This document shows positions 59,837-64,000 of a DNA stretch of 64,000 nt, piece by piece (within the stretch, counting starts at the first letter, position 1; every line of letters starts with the position of its first letter). The position numbers and the translations under genes are program-made. The stretch is taken from positions 22,489,948 through 22,553,947 of the forward strand of contig NC_089320.1 in assembly GCF_036669915.1 (NCBI RefSeq), given 5' to 3'. Source of the DNA: Pocillopora verrucosa (taxonomy: Eukaryota; Cnidaria; Anthozoa; Scleractinia; Pocilloporidae). The notes beneath the pieces are model-generated. The model was not told where the DNA came from, ran no database searches, and saw nothing but the letters and a program-made list of their open reading frames with translations.

Positions 59837-62800
59837 CTACTCAGCTTCGTCATCTGTCATGACTTGAACTAGAGATTCCACAGCTTTATTAACATCTTTT
59901 GCAGTAGCAAACAAATGTCCAACGGGGTCTGCACCTAAAACAAACAATATGGATTAATGATCAGCTCCAATCAAAGCTAAACATGGTTGGACTTGTACTG
60001 GCATTTCAGCGAAAAAAAAAAGACTGTCTTCATAAATTTCGCGGTTCAACTCGTGCTTCGGGTTCTTTTCGATTGAGTTTCGTAAATCCAAAACCAAAGC
60101 AATCACGAAAACCATTCATAGTAAGAAGAGTTCACCAGGAAACTATGAGAACTCGAAGCAAAAACAAGGAAAATGTTCGAAGCGCGGGAAAACGCGAGTG
60201 ACCAAGTCGCCATAGCTTTTTGTTTTGAAGCTGATTGGTTGAGAGACTAGGCGACTTTTCTGGATCAAACACACAACGAAATAAAGCAAATCTTAGGCAA
60301 CCCCGTATAATTTTCCACATACAAGTGAAGATTGCTCTGATAGACGTAATGTGCGAAGTGCATGGTAATTTAATTGAATTATCCAAGCACATAAATTGAT
60401 GTGTTTCTTTAAAGTAGTTCCCTTCTTCAACAAATATGTTTACGTTCTGAACGTAGGAGAAGATTAGCAGACTTTCCCTTTAACAAACTGGAGAACAAAT
60501 GGTACGGTTCTCAAAATTTTCTTGACGAATAGGCTTATATAACAACTGAAACAATTGTATACACAGCACTATGTATTGCTATGCTATGTATTGCACGTTT
60601 TAATGCTACGTTCCGAACCTGGGAGAAGATTAGCAGACTTCCCTTTTAACAAAATGACGAACAATAAGTACAGTTCTCAATACCTTCTTGACGAATAGAC
60701 TTATCATAACAATTGTATACATAGCACTATGCATTGCTATTTCTTTCAAATGCACGTTTAAATGTTACGAGTTAAAAGTATCAAGTCAGCTTCAGTGCAA
60801 GTGCACGTGACGCATCAAAGCAAGTGCAGGTGGATACAGAGAAGTAATTTTGTGACAGGCTTGCTGAAACGGATGGTCACGGGAGAGCTTTGTGTCCTTC
60901 AAAAAAGCAAGTTACTGCAGGAACAAGTAAGCGAGGACTACAGTGATCTTGATTGCCGCGGGCTGTGTCAGGCGTTTGTTTTTAGTGATTGCTGTATTTT
61001 GTTTTCTTTTGATCTCATGATAGGATTTTATTATTATTTTTATTTTAATTTTTTTGGACAAATCAATAATTGTGCAGAGTTTGATTGTAAAAGTGGGTAA
61101 GTTTAGATCTCTTACCAGAAGAGTCAACAGTCATGCAGGGTTAGATTCCACTGGTTAGGCTTCAGCAGACACTACACAAGAGTTAACAGCATTAGTCACT
61201 GAAAACATACAACAAACAACAAACCAAATGGTGCTTTACCGTGCCTCGCTCCTCACTCACTTTTCTGATCAGGAGGAAAAGAAGAGCTTATTTGACTCAT
61301 GACTTCTTTTAAAGCTGGATCCTCACTTCCTTTACCGGCAAAACCATTCTTTATGGGTCCTGAGTTCGTCCCACCAGGTTCCGATTCGGAATCACTATCA
61401 TTCCCGCGGGATTTTCCCGATCGACCTGACTTTACCGGGGAATACGGACCGTCTCCGAGCGAGCTGATGGAGGAAGACGGAGTGGTTCGTTCAGAGGACT
61501 GAGCCCCGCTCTGTTTGTCTTGACCCGGCTAAAAAGAGATCAACGATAACATACGTATGAGATATTGCGGAGAATTTTTGAGAAATTTCTGCTCTGGGTC
61601 ATTCAGTAATCATCATTTGCCTGCACCTGATCGAGTAGCTGTCTAAGTCGCTGTAACTGCGCCTCTAACTGTCTGTTATGGTCCTCCAATACTTGCATCC
61701 TCGCCTCCAGGCGACCTTTGTGCTGACGCAGCAGTTTAGCTTCTGCTAGCAGCTCGGAATCTCTGTTCTGAGGTCCCCCGGGAGATGCCTCACCATCAGG
61801 TGGAAGGCTAGACTGATCTCTAATGGACTTGAGCCGTTCGTATTCTTCTTGGAGGTCCCTGGCAAAATAAATGACGCATGAGGTTGAAAGCAATAAACCT
61901 GTTGATCATTGTTGGCGATAAAGACTTTTGGGCAAAAGATGACGAGCTCGTTATCATAAATTATCACAAAATACTGACCTGTTTTCTTCTTCCAGTTTGA
62001 GAAGCTCAGCTTCAAGATCTTCTTTTTCTACCGCATCTAAAGCCATTACAATCTGAGTTGGACTTTTGGGCTACGACAACAAGAACGAGTGTCATAATAC
62101 AGAAATAAGAGACATCGCGACAAACTTCAAGGGCTCAAGAAAATCATCATTTGGTAAATCAGTTGTGAAGTTCTTACCGCGTCTGCTGTATCGCTCTTTA
62201 GGCTGTAAATAATGAAAAGAAAAGTACTATTTATATGATGAAGAAAAACAACTTCAACAAGCTACATGGGAACAACAGAGTCTACTAATTTTTAATGTCT
62301 ACAGATAATTGAAACGATGGCACCACTTTATCTTAATTCGGTGCCTAGAGTAAATTCGATTTAAAAATTCAGCGTAGTTCAAACAGCTAATATCCGAAGT
62401 GTCCATAGAGACGTTTTATTTAAGGTGTAATGAAAAACGTACGGAAACATCTAGGAAACGTTGGCAGACAAACAGACAGATAGATGGTGGAAAAATTATT
62501 ACCTTTGGCAGTACTGTGCTATAAGCTGATGTTCCTCGTCCCTGCGAAATAACAATACAGGTTTAACCCTTATCAAATCATGACCGCAGGACGGCAAATC
62601 CAGGCAGATCAACACATTTACTGAGACCAATTCTGTTGGAAATGTCAACGCAAAAAAAAAGGACAAGACAGCTTAGTCGTGCAAAGACTTACAAATCCTG
62701 TGGATTATATTTTCCTCCTTCTGATTCTGCCTCGGCCAACCTGCAAGCAAGGGGAAAAAAAATCACCTTTTCTGTTTGTCTAGCAACCTACCTCCTGGAC

Positions 62801-64000
62801 TACTCAAATAAGTCTCAACGCTCTTGTTTCCCGAATGCGGGAAATACCCTTCCTGTAACAATCCCTTCAAAACCAATTTCTTTCTTCAGTTCACTCTTCT
62901 GCCAAACAATACAAGGAAAGTAAAGGAAGAAATTGGATGTGAATAATTCACGCACCTGTGAGCAAACATGCCTAGTCTGTTGTGTACCTCGTGATTAACA
63001 TTTTGTTGAGGAGTCGGCATGGGTGGCCTACAAAAGAGGAAAAAGAGAAAGGAAAGTGATTATCAACAGAGAGAGAAAAAAATAACGAACAAAAGGTATA
63101 CAACAACAAGCAATGCAAAGGAAACGAACACTAAGCCTCTAGGGCTAATTTTGACTGGCTGACGAAAATACAGTTTTGTACTTGTTGCGCGGTTTACCAA
63201 ACAACCTTTGCTTAAGGTTATGGGTTCAAATCCCGTATGGGCCTGAATTTTTTTTCAGGCTTTATTTCAACTATATTTCAGTAGTGTTCATAACTGCGAG
63301 GATCGCTTGTATTCGTTTCTTCAACCGCAGTGCACATATATGATTTTCACAGTCACTATTCATCATTTGCTTAACTTACGTTTCGAGATTTCCTCCTTCC
63401 ATTACAGTCTGAATCGGTAAATAACCGAGTTTTCGTGGCGGTTTGTTCTTGTATCGCCTTTTCTTGAATTTGTTTCTAACCATGGCCAAGAAATCTAACA
63501 CATCCTCACCAGAGGTGGTCTTAATAAAAAGAAAAATAACAATACTTAATCTTACCTATAATACAGAATGCAACAATTTACATGTACCACAGCAGCAAAC
63601 ACGAGAAAGGGTGGAACAAAAAAAAAAAACATAAAGAAAAACAAAAAAATATCAACGACTGGATTGTTTGACTGGCTGACAACTGAAGCCTTAACACGAA
63701 CCAAGATGCGCACAGGCACAAGGGTCATCGTTTATTGTTCTCAGTGTAAAGGCATTAGAAAGAGAAAGTATCTTGTGTCTATGTGTCCTGCCAGGCTCGA
63801 AGCCACACCTCTAACTAGATTACCTGCGCGCTGACCATAAGAAAATCGCGTTTACCTGAAACCAGCTGCAACACTTAACTAATACACTTAAATGGATAAA
63901 TTGTCAATCAAACAAAGTCAATCTAACAACGAAGCAACTACTCACCGACAAACAGTACTGATGCATTGGGTGAGTGAGACGATGGTCGTGGGAGACTCGG
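59837..64000 (-). CDS. DMD: Dystrophin C-terminal region (3' part of gene, continues beyond window)
   Basis: Dystrophin links the actin cytoskeleton to the membrane dystroglycan complex; this part binds syntrophin and dystrobrevin. Exons in transcription order: 64000-63946 (partial), 63519-63380, 63027-62956, 62740-62693, 62541-62503, 62202-62178, 62070-61979, 61858-61627, 61528-61261, 59934-59837. All phases join. The first gives HPMHQYCLS, continuing into [10 protein letters not shown] and [16 protein letters not shown], matching the segment after the ZZ finger. [13 protein letters not shown] matches the syntrophin-binding region. Coiled coil 1 includes [20 protein letters not shown], and coiled coil 2 includes [20 protein letters not shown]. 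The last exon ends [13 protein letters not shown]. Dystrophin and utrophin arose from one ancestral gene, so DMD is used loosely. If the last intron is retained, translation stops at 61255-61253. Confidence 0.93.
60060..60300 (-). repeat. Dispersed repeat, inverted copy (last intron of dystrophin)
   Basis: Contains aaagcaatcacgaaaaccat, gcgcgggaaaacgcgagtg, ctgattggttgagagacta and ggcgacttttctggatcaa, in the inverted order of the 14062-14300 family. Confidence 0.6.
60441..60764. repeat. Diverged tandem duplication of about 160 nt
   Basis: Unit 1 (60441-60606) and unit 2 (60607-60764) share ggagaagattagcagactt, a cttgacgaata block, acaattgtataca and agcactatg-attgctat. It lies in the last intron of dystrophin and has no coding capacity. 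Confidence 0.85.
63200..63345. mobile_element. tRNA-like half element related to 37329-37523
   Basis: Contains atgggttcaaatcccgt, a T-arm with an exact B-box (63223-63233), followed by gggcctgaattttttttcag and agtagtgttcataactgcga, the same order as the right arm of the gene D element. The opposite arm is not seen. It lies in a dystrophin intron (63028-63379). Confidence 0.75.

Noticed and set aside
60762..61100. 112-codon plus-strand frame in the last dystrophin intron
   Set aside because: Low-complexity Tyr/Phe run, no domain, and it lies within an intron of the opposite-strand gene.

Overview
The window is 64 kb of intron-rich, AT-rich animal nuclear DNA. It suggests an anthozoan cnidarian, most likely a stony coral or close relative. 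That placement rests on the expanded all-alpha nicotinic receptor family, the compact genes with short introns, and dispersed elements of a kind common in anthozoan genomes; I could not check it by database search.

The dominant content is a cluster of six complete or nearly complete nicotinic acetylcholine receptor (nAChR)-like subunit genes, called A to F here. A (+, 3648-10206) and B (-, 17072-11828) converge. B and C (+, 21727-27835) are head to head. C and D (+, 33486-41475) are in tandem. D converges on E (-, 45882-42303), and E and F (-, 55379-49328) are in tandem. I rebuilt each gene exon by exon from splice sites and reading phase. All share one plan: a signal-peptide exon ending in phase 1, a first ligand-domain exon, a 45-nt exon, a 110-nt exon, a 145-nt exon, a 256-nt exon (268 in A), a 173-nt exon with TM1 end, TM2 and TM3 start, and a long last exon with the cytoplasmic loop and TM4. 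Gene C has fused the 145- and 256-nt exons. All six keep the Cys-loop, the aromatic-box residues and the vicinal Cys pair of alpha subunits, so each could bind agonist. E's signal exon was not found.

Two small genes not obvious from long reading frames lie among the receptors. One is a three-exon, 83-residue secreted protein on the minus strand inside intron 3 of gene D (35883-35200). The other is a candidate short cysteine-containing peptide gene between C and D (30348-30718), lacking a recognised first exon.

The right end (59837-64000, minus) is the 3' part of a dystrophin gene. It runs from the end of the cysteine-rich region through the syntrophin-binding region and both coiled coils to a short C-terminal exon. 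That exon resembles the alternative C-terminus that vertebrate dystrophin makes when exon 78 is skipped.

The rest is introns and intergenic DNA rich in fold-back (MITE-like) elements, tRNA-derived SINE-like elements, a degenerate Penelope-like reverse transcriptase, one dispersed repeat family with at least five copies, and AT, GT and G tracts.
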